In this document: positions 62,347 through 64,000 of the stretch, in pieces
Layout: every line of letters starts with the position of its first letter
Position numbering within the stretch: the first letter of the stretch is position 1
Translations under genes and position numbers: made by a program
Notes under the pieces: generated by a model
Seen by the model: the letters and a program-made list of their open reading frames with translations, nothing else
Databases searched by the model: none
Told to the model about the DNA's origin: nothing
Assembly: GCA_965230335.1 (NCBI GenBank)
Contig: CBDDKS010000006.1
Span: 186,001 to 250,000 of the forward strand
Reading direction: 5' to 3'
Origin: CBDDKS01 sp965230335
Lineage (GTDB): Bacteria; Pseudomonadota; Gammaproteobacteria; Enterobacterales; Kangiellaceae
Length of the DNA: 64,000 bases

Positions 62347-63792
62347 ATGTTAAAACGTACAAAAGTTGTGACGACTCTCGGTCCTGCAACCAATAATGAA
62401 GATGCTTTAATGGCACTATTTAAAGCAGGTGCCAATGTTGTTCGTATGAATTTTTCTCACGGTTCAGCGGATGATCATAGACAATTAGCCGAACGTGTCA
62501 GAAAAGTAACATCGCAACTAGAAATTGAAGTCGCCATCTTAGGTGACCTGCAAGGACCTAAAATACGTATTGCACGCTTTAAGAACAACAAGATTACATT
62601 ACAAAAAAATGCTGAGTTTATCCTGGATGCCGGTTTAGACATGAATGCAGGTGATGAAACCCGGGTTGGCCTGGATTTTCCTGATCTGACCAAAGATTGC
62701 AAACCACAGGATTGCCTATTACTGGATGATGGTCGAATTGAACTTGAAGTGATGCGGGTCGAAGGTGATCAAGTCATTACAAAAGTAATTATTGGCGGTG
62801 AATTAAGTAATAATAAAGGGATTAACTTGAAGGGTGGCGGTTTATCTGCCAAAGCACTCACCGAAAAAGATAAAGAAGATATTCGTTTGGCAGCAGAAAT
62901 GGATGTTGATTATTTAGCGGTTTCTTTTCCTCGTACGGTGAATGATTTATTGCAGGCAAAACAACTGTTAAAAGAAGCTGGTAGTGATGCGGGTATTATT
63001 GCAAAAATTGAACGCGCAGAAGTGGTTGCAACAGATGAAATGCTGGATAACATCATCCATGCCTCAGATGCCGTTATGGTTGCCAGGGGTGATTTAGGTG
63101 TAGAAATTGGTGATGCAGAGCTTATCGGTGTTCAAAAGAAAATTATCCAACGGGCAAGAACCCTTGATAAAGCCGTTATTACTGCAACACAAATGATGGA
63201 ATCCATGATTACCAATGCGATTCCTACACGGGCTGAAGTATTTGATGTCGCCAATGCCGTATTAGACGGCACTGATGCCATCATGCTCTCTGCGGAGACG
63301 GCAATGGGTGAACATCCCATCCGCGTTGTTGAAGCGGTCACACGGGTTTGTATTGGCGCAGAAAAACAACGGGCCAGTCAAATATCCAATCACAGAGTGG
63401 ATTGTCAATTTGATCGTATTGATGAAGCCATTGCCATGGCTGTTATGTATGCTGCCAATCACCTCAATGGTGTTAAAGCCATATGCTGTTTAACAGAATC
63501 AGGTTCTACAGCTATGTGGATGTCACGCATTCGCTCCGGGATTCCGATTTATGCCATGACACAACGTTTAAAAACCCAGAGGCGCCTGGCTCTGTATCGA
63601 GGTGTCGAGGCTTTACCCTTCAACCCAACAGTTTTGGCCAGACATGATGTCAACCGATTGGCTGTTGCGGAACTCGAAAAAAGAAAGATTGTACAGCAAG
63701 GTGACTTGGTGATTCTGACCAAAGGTGATCATATGGGCATTTTAGGAGGCACCAATGCAATGAAAGTAGTTCGAGTTGGTGAAATTATTTAG
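62347..63792 (+). CDS. pyk: pyruvate kinase
   Basis: Converts phosphoenolpyruvate and ADP to pyruvate and ATP. 481 residues, the PykA-type length. Seen: TLGPATNNEDALMALFKAGANVVRMNFSHGSADDH, GDLQGPKIRIARF, DDGRIELEV, DVDYLAVSFPRT, IIAKIERAE, the K+/Mg site region VMVARGDLGVEIG, ITATQMMESMI, AVLDGTDAIMLSAETA, and the C-terminal allosteric domain. No terminator was seen in the 200 nt that remain. Confidence 0.97.
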   Translation: MLKRTKVVTTLGPATNNEDALMALFKAGANVVRMNFSHGSADDHRQLAERVRKVTSQLEIEVAILGDLQGPKIRIARFKNNKITLQKNAEFILDAGLDMNAGDETRVGLDFPDLTKDCKPQDCLLLDDGRIELEVMRVEGDQVITKVIIGGELSNNKGINLKGGGLSAKALTEKDKEDIRLAAEMDVDYLAVSFPRTVNDLLQAKQLLKEAGSDAGIIAKIERAEVVATDEMLDNIIHASDAVMVARGDLGVEIGDAELIGVQKKIIQRARTLDKAVITATQMMESMITNAIPTRAEVFDVANAVLDGTDAIMLSAETAMGEHPIRVVEAVTRVCIGAEKQRASQISNHRVDCQFDRIDEAIAMAVMYAANHLNGVKAICCLTESGSTAMWMSRIRSGIPIYAMTQRLKTQRRLALYRGVEALPFNPTVLARHDVNRLAVAELEKRKIVQQGDLVILTKGDHMGILGGTNAMKVVRVGEII

Positions 63793-63928
63793 GGATTGGT
63801 TCGCTTGCGTTAAATAAAAACACTATTCAGTCATCGGATGACATTATCTTTTTCTGAAATAATCAGCAAATTCTAAATGAGATGCTAAGCTTAATGAGCA
63901 AATCATTTATATATCAATAAAAGATATT

Positions 63929-63947
63929 TAACCTGAACTCGGAATAA
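63929..63947 (+). repeat. dispersed 19-mer, copy 2
   Basis: TAACCTGAACTCGGAATAA, 18 of 19 identical to 14015-14033, in the same orientation, downstream of pyk and near the window edge. It may be the border of an insertion element that continues outside. Confidence 0.55.
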
Positions 63948-64000
63948 GCTCTATACAAACATGATTGAGGTTTAAATCAATGCTGTACTCAAATCAACCT

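Overview
The window looks like chromosomal DNA of a low-GC, free-living, flagellated, aerobic gammaproteobacterium, probably marine or aquatic. The evidence is the gloB/methyltransferase/rnhA/dnaQ/mltD neighbourhood, E. coli-like RNase T, HrpA and MnmA, a MotY sodium-type flagellar protein, Bfd behind a Fur-box-like site, and a LiuR-controlled leucine pathway. I cannot name the genus. No prophage, intact transposase, CRISPR array or rRNA is seen. There are two tRNA genes (Asp-GTC and Ala-GGC), both on the minus strand.

Layout. 0-5.5 kb: a BarA-like hybrid kinase, then hutF and hutI (histidine catabolism) divergent around a long hairpin, with nth translationally coupled to hutI. 5.5-11.3 kb: a very AT-rich SARP/BTAD-type STAND regulator followed by a secreted protein with a PstS-like fold. 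The promoter between them carries four 12-bp iterons whose geometry recalls SARP operators. 11.3-25 kb: housekeeping genes (motY, rnt, peroxiredoxin, bfd, dnaQ, rnhA, gloB, mltD, hrpA). 25-32 kb: tRNA-Asp, mgtE, a secreted endonuclease I with a C-terminal anchor, and an Lrp-regulator/flavoprotein/gamma-lyase-type PLP enzyme/OsmC/cupin cassette. 32-39.5 kb: a protease-dead PDZ protein, a CXXCH cytochrome-like protein, a 1633-residue secreted PhoX-like plus nuclease-like fusion, and a VPLPA-CTERM protein. 39.6-49.4 kb: a complete leucine/isovalerate to acetoacetate pathway (liuR-liuA-thiolase-liuBCDE-scoAB). 49.4-55 kb: a protease/DUF4369/thioredoxin lipoprotein, mnmA and a two-component system. 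55-61.6 kb: a seven-gene cfa-type lipid-modification operon. 61.6-64 kb: tRNA-Ala, a small ORF and pyruvate kinase.

How the genes work together. Amino-acid catabolism is well represented (histidine, leucine, probably sulfur amino acids), pointing to a protein- or peptide-using heterotroph. Secreted phosphatase-like and nuclease-like domains, endonuclease I and a PstS-like secreted protein would fit scavenging of extracellular nucleic acids or phosphate, but that link is inference. The strongest leads for something undescribed are the SARP-like regulator, iterons and secreted PstS-like protein at 5.9-11.3 kb; the phosphatase/nuclease fusion beside a CTERM-anchored protein; the protease-thioredoxin lipoprotein; and a 27-bp motif found upstream of both the first gene and the cfa gene of the lipid operon. 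All functional calls come from reading motifs and comparing with remembered families; no searches were run.
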